Below are positions 11,109-21,891 of a DNA stretch of 64,000 bases, one piece after another. Within the stretch, counting starts at the first letter, position 1. The number at the start of each line of letters is the position of its first letter. Source of the stretch: Siniperca chuatsi (Eukaryota; Chordata; Actinopteri; Centrarchiformes; Sinipercidae); assembly GCF_020085105.1 (NCBI RefSeq), contig NC_058061.1, positions 7,411,284-7,475,283 on the forward strand, in the 5' to 3' direction. A model generated the notes under the pieces. The model made no database searches. It saw only the letters and a program-made list of their open reading frames with translations, and had not been told where the DNA came from. The position numbers and the translations under genes are program-made.

Positions 11109-13922
11109 ATGGACAACAACTCTCAAGGATCGGGAGGAGCCAAAGCAGGTCTCGGGGGTCTCTTTGGAGGCGGTGAATACTCCAACACAGAGCTCGCCGG
11201 TGTCCCCTGTAAGCGTCATGTAATTTTACCATAACGCTAGCTAACTGCTGTCTTAGTTAGCTTAAAAGCTACCGGTAACAGCAGCTTAACAGCTGGACTG
11301 TCAGCCAGCTTCATGGCCTTTAAATTTCTGGTAAATACTTCTTAATATATAAATATGAATAATGTAATAAACTTATATTTCTGCTGTGATGTAATTTCAG
11401 TGACTGGAATGAGTCCCTTGTCCCCTTACCTCAATGTCGACCCTCGTTACCTGATTCAGGTAAGCTACAGCTAAACTGGAATTTTAGCTGTTTTCGGTGT
11501 GAAACCCCCCCAAAACTAATGTGTGTGTGTGTGTGTTTGAGTGTAACAGCTGTTGATGTTGTGTTTTAGGACACAGATGAGTTCATCCTACCCACAGGCG
11601 CCAATAAAACAAGAGGACGGTTTGAACTGGCTTTCTTTACCATTGGAGGATCCTGCATGACTGGTAAGAGATAATTGACACCTGTAACATCATAGTGTCA
11701 CACAATTTCCTTAACTTGTACCAACTTTCTGTTCAGTAGGACTTACAGAAGTTTGTTTGCTACAATTGTGAAAATTGTAGTAAAAATTAGTGTTATTTTG
11801 CACTGTCTGTCAGAAGTACAGAATGGCCAGAAGTATGTGGACACCTCATTCACTCAGTTTTCTGTACTTCTTGTCTTTGGCTGTTTTTCAAGTTTCGGCC
11901 TAGATCCCTTGGTTTAAATTAGAGGAAATCTTAATGCTACAGCATACAATGATATTTAGACAACAGTGTGCTTCCAACTTTGTAGCCGCCGTTTTGGGAG
12001 GGTCCTTTCCAGTTTAAATGTGACAATGCCCCCGTGACCTTGACCTCCAACACCTTAGGGATGAACTGCGACGCTGATTTTGAGCCAGGCTTTATCACCC
12101 AACATCACTGTGTAGCCTCACTACTAATCTTGTGGCTGAATGGGAGCAAATCCCTGCAGCCAGGTTCCATAAATCTTGTGGATAGCCACCCCAGAAGAGT
12201 GGAGGCTGTCATAGCAGCAGATTAAGGCTCATGGTTTTGGAATGACATGTTCAGCAATCATGTTCAGGTGTCCACATACTGTTTGGCATATAGTGTACCT
12301 GGAGTAAACAGAATTGAAATAGCTCTATACTCTGTTTCCATCATTATTTTATTTACTGAATGCAAGTTGACCTAATGCCTCACTCAGCCTTTCTGCCTCT
12401 TTGTTTTGACTACAGGAGCAGCATTTGGTGCTGTAAATGGTCTCAGGATGGGCCTGAAGGAGACTAGTGACATGGCATGGTCCAAACCTCGTAATGTACA
12501 GTGAGTATGGAGACAGAGTTCAGTTTACCTTGTAGTATTACCCCTAATAATACACCTGGATCACTTGACCTGTCCTCTAAATGTTTGCTCTCTCTTCCCA
12601 GGATTATCAACATGGTGACCAGACAGGGTGCTTCATGGGCCAATTCTCTGGGCTCTGTTGGTAAGACCATTATAATGTAGCCTCATAATGGTATCAGGCG
12701 CATGAACTAATCTCATAGATGAAAATCATATTGAAACATATAAGAAAGCATTACTTTTTTAAACGTATAATAATGGTGTGCTTTGTGTTGATGTTGGGTA
12801 TGTTTACTTTAAAGTATCCCTCCTTTGAATGACTAAGACTTCACTCTTGTGTAAGATAGATGTGTTATAAGCTTTTTTTTTGGGCTGCCTCTTATAAAAT
12901 CTGTGTGCATTTTTCTTTGCCATTGCAGCCCTGTTATATAGTGCTTTTGGTGTGGCGATAGAGAAGGCTAGAGGAGCAGAAGATGACATCAACACAATGG
13001 CTGCTGGCACGCTAACTGGGATGCTCTTTAAATCAGGCAGTAGGTGTCTTTTCTGTTTATATATCATATCAGCTATGAATGTGTGTGTGTTATTGATTTG
13101 AGTATTTCCAGATACGTTTTATAGAGATGAAAATAACTGGATTTTAATATTTATTGTCTCTCCATATAAAATCCTCCTGTTGAAATATGATAATAATATT
13201 GAAATGAATGATGACCTTTAATCTTACTGAACGGATGCAGCATGCAAAATCTTGAATACTAGAATTTTGGTTAGCTAATAAATCATATGGACATTAGATT
13301 ACAACAAATGATTGTCATTATTTATTCTTGGGGGGGGGGGTTATTTTTTTAATTTATTGGTTAATCTATGAAATTGATGTCCATTACAACGAGTGAAGTA
13401 TTCAGATTGCTGTTTTTTACTGACTAACATTCCAATTTCCAAGATGAAACCAGCAATTGTTTGGCTTTTTTGCTTAATAAAGGTCTTAAACAATAAATTG
13501 ATTATCAAAACCTTTTGTTGATTAAATTTCTGTCAATGAACTCATCAACTCATTGATTGCCATCTGATTGAGCATAAAGAGCATTTTTGCTTGAATAATG
13601 AGGTAAACACTATATTGTTACACACTGATATCAAGATTATGTTATAATTACTGCACCACTATATCTCTATTTATATTATGCTACGTAATATTATTATTTT
13701 GTTATTTCCTGAAGTCAATGTTTGACAGATAGTTGTGATGCATGTTTATTTTATGTTCATTCACAGCTTCATTGCTCATTCTGTTACTGCCATGTGTTTG
13801 CAGGTGGCCTAAAGGGTGTAGCCCGAGGAGGTCTGGCTGGTTTAGCCTTGTCTGGTGCCTACGCTCTCTACAACAACTGGGACCACATCACCGGCACCTC
13901 ATCATCATCCAGGCTGTACTGA
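11109..13922 (+). CDS. timm23: Tim23, channel subunit of the mitochondrial inner-membrane TIM23 translocase
   Basis: Seven coding exons: 11109-11208, 11401-11459, 11570-11663, 12416-12500, 12602-12660, 12929-13039 and 13804-13922, all with GT-AG borders; phases join to 208 residues (human about 209). The N-terminal third is the soluble intermembrane-space part (MDNNSQGSGGAKAG..., SPLSPYLNVDPRYL). The rest is the Tim17/Tim22/Tim23 four-helix domain with Gly-rich helices (GRFELAFFTIGGSCMTGAAF, ARGGLAGLALSGAYALYNNW). Tim23 with Tim17 moves presequence proteins into or across the inner membrane. The start codon context (accATGg) is good and is the first in a CpG-rich leader. The gene ends convergently with the protease gene. 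Intron 3 holds a Tc1-type relic. The protein looks intact. Confidence 0.97.
11819..12295 (+). mobile_element. Tc1-type MITE in timm23 intron 3
   Basis: Inverted ends (cagaatggccagaagtatgt and the complement of cactatatgccaaacagtat) flanked by TA at 11817-11818 and 12296-12297. The interior retains a degraded Tc1 transposase C-terminus on the plus strand (ending SHPRRVEAVIAAD). It is the same family as 35427-35830, which is in opposite orientation. Confidence 0.8.
13295..13560. repeat. Degenerate 'gattaatcgatt'-type teleost repeat in timm23 intron 6
   Basis: AT-rich sequence with motifs such as ggttaatctatgaaattgat and gttgattaaatttctgtcaa, resembling the repeat seen more clearly at about 41840-41905. 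A G run lies at 13331-13340. Family and limits uncertain. Confidence 0.35.
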
Positions 13923-14519
13923 CCTCTCCCACACACATCTGCTTCCACATTAGGGCCAAATACCTCTCCAGGACACAGCCTTTAACCACAGCGGAATTAG
14001 ACTCTGGTCAAATGCAGTGTGCCTTTCATGGAAGTGTGAGTTGGTCCCAGTTCGCTGGTTCCCCCCATAGCCACTGTCCTTTCCTGGAGCGTTCTGGGAA
14101 TTAAAAGATGCGTTTGAAAAAGAAGATGTGAAAATGCGGACTAAATTCCACCGGAAATCCAGATATAGACCGTCCTATAACACCCCTCTCTTCATTTGTC
14201 TATATCCTCTGAGGTATTTCTGTCACTGATCTCATCAGTAATGAGAAGAACCTTTGAGGATGTTATATAGAGGTGTGTCATTGTTTATGAGAGACTTGTT
14301 AGTCTTCTTTGATGATAGTTTTAAAATCAATGAACCCATGACATTTGGGTTAAATGAGCCAATTTTTAAGGTGACATCTGGTGTGTGTGTGGTTCACTAG
14401 ATGAACGGCAGTGGATTCATGTTCTGATTTTGGACTGAGAGACTCTTCTGTCGTAGAAGAGCAAAGAGATTTTCAACTACGATCTACAAACAGAACTAAC
14501 CTGCTGTATTAAAAACTAT

Positions 14520-14525
14520 AATAAA
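14520..14525 (+). terminator. Poly(A) signal of timm23
   Basis: AATAAA about 600 bases after the stop codon at 13920-13922; no better signal lies between. Confidence 0.65.
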
Positions 14526-14557
14526 AAAAGGGGAAAAAGATTTTGCTTTTAAGCAAT

Positions 14558-14563
14558 TTTATT
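14558..14563 (-). terminator. Poly(A) signal of the serine protease gene
   Basis: TTTATT on the plus strand, i.e. AATAAA on the minus strand, about 290 bases beyond the protease stop codon. Confidence 0.6.
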
Positions 14564-14849
14564 GCGCAAATGTAGACTGGATGTAAAAGGTCAGGATAGT
14601 GTATACTGTGCATTGCTCTGTCACAACTTTCTGCTGTTCAAAAGAAGTGCACAGTGTAGACTGTAAAATGTGGTGTTTTAGAAAACTATTATTGCACATT
14701 CAGAACATGTATTTACATCTTGAAGTGGTTCTAAGTTCCAGAAATGGGGAACGTGTTGGTAGAAAAAAACAGTTTGTAGTCATCGTTAGACATCAGACAT
14801 AAAACAGCAGAGCTTATGTTTGCTTTCAACGCTGAGTCAGGTGGCCCGC

Positions 14850-17578
14850 TTAGTGCAGGAAGAAGTCTCTGATGCGTGTTGCCTCAATCCAGGGGATGTA
14901 GGCAGCAGTGCGGGTGAAAACGCTGGGTTTGTTCTCCACGGTGCAGCCAATAGGGCCAAAGCTCACCACACCGTGCACCTCCCAGCGGTCCTGTCCCAGC
15001 TGGCACAGCAGAGGACCACCAGAGTCACCCTGGGAGAGTGAGAAGTAGGAGGTGAGAAATTTACACGAGAAGATTTTTAAAAATTCACTCTCACTTCTAC
15101 CTCCAACATTGTCTGTAAAGCTCAGTCCTACCTGGCATGCAGCAGGTGGGTCCTCTTTGTCCCTGAAGCCAGCACAGATCATGGAGTCTCGGACACGATC
15201 ACCCCAGAATTTCTTCTGCCTGCAGGTCTTGAAGTCAATGATGGGAAGACGGGCTTGATTCAGGGCTTCTGCCAGAGACACATTCTCTTTCCCACCTGAA
15301 ATGTGTGTAAGAAAAACATTTAAACAATTTAATGATGATCCCCTAATATTTCATCTAGCTCCATCACCAGGTCAAAACTTTACTTGTCCAATACTTTGAG
15401 TTATGACTCAATACCTGCAAACTAATGATATTCACATCAGCCTCAGCTGTACTTTGTGTTTAGTACTAACTAGTAAATGTTAGCATGCTAACATGCTAAA
15501 TTAAGATGGCAAATGTGGTAAACATTATACTTGCTAAACATTAGCATGTTAGCATGGTGACATTATATGGAAGCAAAGAAAGGTCATAATAATTTGAATA
15601 GAAACTGAGAACTTAATGGTGAGCCTTGATGTTCAAGTTTGAATTTTTCATCTTGAATTTTGTGTCTGAATTTCACCAATCCAATTTGAGCAACCTTATT
15701 ATTCAAAAATAACCAATTGAATTTGAGGTTGAATTAAGTTTTTTGAATATTGAACTCTTGAATATTTTTGATTTGTGAACCCTGTGAATACTTAAAATCA
15801 AGTTTTTGAAATTGATTTTAAGTTGAGGGGAACTGAAGCCACATAAATTCAGACAGATGGTTTTCAAAGTAAAATATTTTTGTGCTATAAATTCAGTGGT
15901 ATTTATATTTAGTAAGTAAGTATTCAAAGTTCAAAATAAAGTATTTAGTCATGGTTAAATTGAGCTATTCAGATGCTTATAAGATTCAGACTCTTATTTC
16001 TTTTCTTTTTAATGTTAGAAATTAGTTCAAAGTATAGTCCTGCAGAACCACGGCTGTAGACTCACTACATCATCATTTACCAATGATTGATCAGTGAACC
16101 TAATGACTTCTTCCACAGCTTTTCCCCTCTTTTCCCCTTTCCTCCACTCACCTCGGGTGTCTCCCCAGCCTGTGACCCAGCAGTAGTGTCCCGGGTTGAG
16201 GCTGGTCTGCTTGCGCGGCAGGCAGGCGTAGCGGATGAAGTTTGAAGGGATGATGTCTGTGGCAGCCTTCACCAGGGCGATGTCGTAGTCCAGCTCGCTG
16301 TGAGCGGGGTAACGGAAGTTCTCGTGCCGGTAGATTCTCTTCACGGGGAAAACCCTCTCTGCCTTCTCTGAGCGCTTCAGCTGGTGCTTCCCCAGGACAA
16401 TCCTCCAACTCCCAGCATCCTCAGCTTTACCCCTGAGAGACCAAAAAAATTGTTAAAGTAAGGCCTTTGTGGTGTTTTCTTTTTTCACAGCTTCGAAAAA
16501 AATTTATTCAAACATTAAAATCCAAGTAAATTTGCTACTCTGTGTTTCTTTTTCTGTTAATGGATGGGTTTCTTACTTTTGGAAGCAGTGAGCAGCAGTA
16601 AGGACCCAGTTCTTGTGGATGAGAGTTCCTCCACAGACATGAATGTAATGTTTACTTCCCCTGGGACGAACCTATGAGAGACAACCAGACAGCCTCTTCA
16701 ATGATGTGAGATGATTTTACTGGCCAGCTTAGAGATGGTAATTTTAATTTTCCTTATATCTCTCACAGAAACCTGCCCATAAAAAATGACAAACATGCGC
16801 TGGTTCCTATTTCTAAAGTGTGAGAATTTGGTTCTCTGTTTTACATCAATTTAATTTGAATATCTTTGGTGGTTTTAGGCAGTTGGTCAGACAAAACAAG
16901 TAATTTGAAGACATCACCTTGGGATCTGGGAACTAATGTGCAACTTTCACTATATTCTGACATTTTATACACTTAAGCGAAAACATGATCAACACAAACT
17001 GATAATGAAAAGAATCGCTAGTTGGATCCCCAGATTTGCAAATGTGCAAATATGCCTCTTGTACAGTTATTATGTGCATGGGAGATTTTTATGTAACATT
17101 TTCATGCAATTATTTGGTGTCCTTGATTCAAGACCTCCCACTCCCTTAAATTCTGAACCAGATCAATACAAAGTCAGATTTACCTGCAGAGAGACCTGCC
17201 AAGGCCAGGAGTGAGGTCTGGCTTCGTTCCCAGACACAATCCTCTCAGCCATGTTGGGCTTGAAGTGAGCCATACCACAGTCTTTAGGCCAGTCTAGGAG
17301 GAGAGAAACACCACACAAAAAAACTAGATAAAGTCCCAATAAACAGAGAAAGCAAAAATACTTTAAAGTATGTTTTAACAGGAGCCTCCATTTTTATTGC
17401 CAGTGTTTAGAGGTGTGTGTTTCTGCATGTGTTTGCCCTCACCCAGGAGGAGGAGCTTGTGCTGTGGCTGTCGTCCGGGGGTGAGTGTGTATGCAGCTGC
17501 AGGCAGGGATGCCTTGCTCAACAGCAGCGGCAGCAGCTGAGATAGAAGGAGGAGCAGAGGAGGTCCTGGTACAGCCAT
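14850..17578 (-). CDS. Secreted chymotrypsin-fold (S1) serine protease, elastase/chymotrypsin-C-like
   Basis: Six coding exons in transcript order: 17443-17578, 17184-17293, 16577-16671, 16152-16432, 15132-15295 and 14850-15029; joined frame 321 residues. A signal peptide (Leu-rich, [20 protein letters not shown]) leads a short propeptide with Cys51 and the activation site R63-IVSG. The catalytic triad is His110 (TAAHC), Asp164 (DYDIALV) and Ser265 (GDSGG), so the enzyme should be active. The primary-specificity position six before Ser is Ala259 (PPAACQGDSGG), not Asp (trypsin) or Ser (chymotrypsin), so specificity cannot be assigned. Overall it resembles an uncharacterised fish elastase-like group (I recall a zebrafish zgc-named orthologue with nearly the same tail, [19 protein letters not shown]). 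Intron 4 carries a fish repeat. Expression site unknown. Confidence 0.9.
15341..15570 (+). repeat. Teleost 'F1' interspersed repeat, 3' portion, in protease intron
   Basis: Shares with 18285-18870 and 58310-58705 the run ccatcaccaggtcaaaactt, then tcagctgtactttgtgttta and repeated palindromic gttagcatgctaacatg motifs. F1 is a working label used here. No coding frame; class unknown. Confidence 0.6.
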
Positions 17579-18139
17579 CGTCCTTCACAGAATCACCGGC
17601 CGGCACACATCCCAGGCTATTTATACCAGACAGCAAGCACATGCTGCATACATACATACACAGGTACACATACAGTACACACACACAACAGCACACCTCC
17701 AGGGACAATGAGCTGTGTCACAACAAAGGCCGAGCGCTGGATTGTTCTCCTGCAGCTGTGAGTTTCCACTGCCGCTGAGAAAAAGGGGATTTCGGGGAGT
17801 CCTATCAGCACTTTCACATACATATAGTATGCTCACAGTACACTAACATGCACACAGGACAAAGGCAAAACAGCACTGTACACAAACAAACATCACGTCA
17901 CATTATAGCAGTGACATAGTGACCTGAAAGTGACCTTTATCTCTGATATCCCAAATCTCCACTATAGTTCATCCTGTGTAAACATGACTCAGTACAAAAC
18001 ATGTTGTTACCGGTGTATTTACCTTTACCTGTACCTAAAGATGGCTTATGTATTTATTCATACTTTAAAAATGGGAGTAAGAGGAGTAAAATGAGAGAGG
18101 AAAGACTAGAAATTAAAGGGTTAATTCTAGAGTTAGAAC
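17579..18139. other. 5' flank of the protease gene
   Basis: No gene seen. A CA/TA-rich simple stretch lies at about 17650-17695. The promoter of the minus-strand protease gene should be here, but no element is clear enough to call. Confidence 0.4.
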
Positions 18140-18280
18140 AATAAATCAGCCAGGCTGATATTAGCTTATGACAGATACAGTATATCGGTATCAGCTTAGA
18201 TGTCGGCCGATAAATAACAAGAAACTGTAGTACAGAAATGCCAAAGATATTTTTCGTCAGAGAGCACTGACAAGTTTTTT
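18140..18280. repeat. Fragment of MITE family 'X'
   Basis: Contains ggctgatattagcttatgac and ggtatcagcttagatgtcgg, shared with the copies at about 20138-20398 and 41747-42108. X is a working label. Confidence 0.5.
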
Positions 18281-18284
18281 AGCC

Positions 18285-18870
18285 ACAGTAGCGGCATGGC
18301 TCTGTGGATGTCAACGTCAGACTGTTGGTTGGTCCACCAGACTGAAATATGTCAACAACTATTTGATGGCTTGGCACAAAATTTCATACAGACATTCATG
18401 ATCCCAAGAGGATGAATTCTAATGACTTTGGTGACTTTTCCTCTAGCGCCGCTATAAGGTTGACATTTGTAGTTTTAAGGGAAATGTCTCGACAACTATG
18501 GATGGATTGGCATGCAATTTGGTACAGATATTCATGTTCCCCTGAGGATGAATCCTAATGACTCTGGGGATCCTTTGACTTTTCATCTAGTGTCACCATC
18601 AGGTCAAGATTTTAATTTGTCCAATACTTTGGTTTATGAAATACATTTTCATCAGCTTCAGCTGTATTTTGTTTTTACTGCTAGCAAATGTTAGCATGCT
18701 ACCATGTTAAAATAAGATGGTGAACATTATTAACATTATACCTGCCTAACATCTGCATGTTAGCATTATTACTGTGAGCATGTTAGTATGCTGAAGTATG
18801 TTAATTAGCATTTAGGTATAAGCTCTCACAAAGCCGTTAGCTTGGCTGTAGACTCTCAGTCTTGTTTTTC
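18285..18870 (+). repeat. Teleost 'F1' interspersed repeat, longest copy
   Basis: Begins near agtagcggcatggctctgtg and ends near cgttagcttggctgtagact. The first half contains two diverged copies of a roughly 120-base unit, each with 'attcatg-tccc-gaggatgaat-ctaatgact' and 'tctag(c/t)g-c'. The second half is rich in gttagcatg/catgctaac. No coding frame. Confidence 0.65.
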
Positions 18871-19884
18871 AACTGTAAAACATTCCACTCATTCAATACA
18901 TATCTTGTTCGCAATTGTTAAAAAAAAAATCTAATTTAAGGGATCCCTATCAAAAGTGTTTTTATGTTATGTTTAGCCAATGTATCATTATCACATTTTT
19001 CACAGTCACAGTTTTGTAACCTATTTACAGTTGACAGTTGTCAGTGGAACTACTCACTACAGATTAAATAGTCCCAATCAAAATTGCTGAAAGTGTATTT
19101 TGTGGATTATTTTGAGTGACAGGTACACTGATTTTGTAAATGAAATTCAGTTTGCCTGCATTGTATTACAGTCGAGGCAGAAATCGTAGAGACAGAGGCC
19201 TTAAAGCCAGAACAAATGATACTAAAAACTATCGGCATGGCTACATACCACAAGAGGTCAGTGGAAAAAGAAACTTTATGTAATTTGGCTGCATTGACAC
19301 TTTAAGATCAGAAAATAAGAATAAATAATGAAAAACAACAGAGACCCTACCGCCCGTTTTATACACGTGAAAATATGACAACAATAACTACAGTGGAAGC
19401 CACTAGTGAGTTGAGCTTTTTTCTGTGGTGAATGAGAGAGAATGTGCCCGCTCATCTGAATGGCAGCGCCTGAATGGTCAAACCTCACCACTGTGGTTCA
19501 CCAAGTTTACATACAACTCAACGTTGTGTATGTTTTCCACAGTGAATGAGTTGCGTGAGTGTGGGAAGAGAAGGAGGGAGTGGTTCAGCCGTGTGTTTTT
19601 GAGTTAGCGTTTACTCTTAAACAACATATTTGAGCTGAGTCACCTCCTGTGTAATTATCTGTGTAAATATTTGAGAGTAAATCCTGACTTGTGCTTCCAT
19701 AGCACTTTCCTCATTTGTCAGCTGTAAAGGGTCGGAGATCTTGCCTGGACTTTCTTTCTAATGTCCAGAAGAATATGTCGTCTCAGGTTCAAATAGGTTC
19801 AAAGATTTTTGACAAACAACGACTCAAGAAGCTTGGTAGAAAAGTGGGCAAAAATAAAAAGTGCACAAATAGAAGTGGTGACAG

Positions 19885-20460
19885 AAGTAAACTGGTCTTC
19901 TACTTTTAAGTAAAGTGCATTATTGCACTTTTCACAATGTTATATTATTAGAAATATTATGTTATTGTTTGAATATTATTGATGCCCTGATGTGTAAGTA
20001 GCATTTTACTGTTGTAGTTGCTGCTGAGGTGGAGCTACTTTTAAGTACTTTATATACTGCTTGGTAAACAGGTGATATGTTTTGTGTTTATACTCAAGTA
20101 AAATAACAATATTTCCCTCTGAAATGTAGTGAGTATTATTGGCTGATGTTAGCTTATCACAGATTTATCAATATCTAGTAACAAGAAGTTGCAGAACGAA
20201 AATGCTGAAGATATGTTTGAAGTCATTTTACAACAGTGTCACAATCCATATCCACAATCCATACAAAGGATCCATATCAGAAATGTCAGTTTATATTATG
20301 TGTTTATATAAGAATATCAGCTGATATGTCATTATCAGACTTTTAAAGTCAAAAATCAACATCAGTATAGGCCTCAAAAATTGGTTGGGCTCTAATTATA
20401 AAATAGCATACAATAAAAATACTCAAGTAGGTATGGTACGAGTACTTCAAAACTGTACTC
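19885..20460 (-). mobile_element. hAT-like MITE split by a family X insertion
   Basis: The left part (19885-20137) and right part (20399-20460) match the aagtactt/actcaagta pattern of the hAT-like MITE. Between them, about 20138-20398, lies X-family sequence (ggctgatgttagcttatcac ... ggttgggctctaat). The order implies X jumped into an older MITE copy. Confidence 0.55.
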
Positions 20461-20716
20461 ATAATAATAATAATTTTTAATTAATTTAAATTTAAAAACA
20501 GAACAAACATTTTTAGAGCAACAGAGATACAAAGACAAAATTCGGTTGTTTTGGACATTTACAGGAACAAATATATTACCTCCTGGTAGTTACTTTACTA
20601 ATTTACCGGTAACTCTTGACTTTCATGAAGACCTCACTATACAGAAATGCATCTACCCATCGCTAAACAACCAGGGTGTAGGTTTGTTTTCAAAAATGGG
20701 GGGAACACAATGAAGA

Positions 20717-21208
<492 letters not shown>

Positions 21209-21798
21209 AAACAGTGTATTTGCATCTTTACAACAAGTAACCCTTTACTGCCTTATTTTGATTGATGTTTTATTCAAGCATCTTCCAAGTTCCTAAAGAA
21301 AACTGTAAATAAAAATATAGATTACATGACATTTTTTTTATCCAAAAAACATGCAGAAAGTGCAGGAGGAGGTGGAAGTAATTTTTCAGCCATGAGTAGT
21401 GGCTGTAGGTATTTCTGTCAGGCTGCATACAGCCCTAACAACCTCAACCAACAAGTTCAATATGTAGCCTGAGAGGCAAAACCCAGGGAGAAAAAACACG
21501 TGAAGCTCATTGCTGTGAGCTCATGGCAATAATTGAACTCAAATGAAAATATCAATGTTTTTATCGACTCCTCTATTCTCTCATCTGCACTATGGTAACT
21601 GGACAGTAAGAGATGTTGCAGTCAATGTTTAGAGAGATTTTAGTAAGAAAATCAACCTGAAACAATTAAAAGTGAGTAGGACATCCCCTACATCCCCTTA
21701 CTTTTCTAAAACTGCATTTCACCCTACCAAATGATGAAAAGAAAGTCTAGACAACCACATGAAACTGCTCCCAATGTCTCTCTGAGCTTCATTCAGAG

Positions 21799-21804
21799 TT
21801 TATT
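21799..21804 (-). terminator. Poly(A) signal of the gprin2-like gene
   Basis: AATAAA on the minus strand, about 90 bases beyond the stop codon at 21892. Confidence 0.55.
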
Positions 21805-21891
21805 AGAAGAGCTTTTGTGCAAACTGAGGACTTGATCAGCTATGGATAATCAATATCAATCAAATCAAAACCATTACATTAGTCTCCAGGA

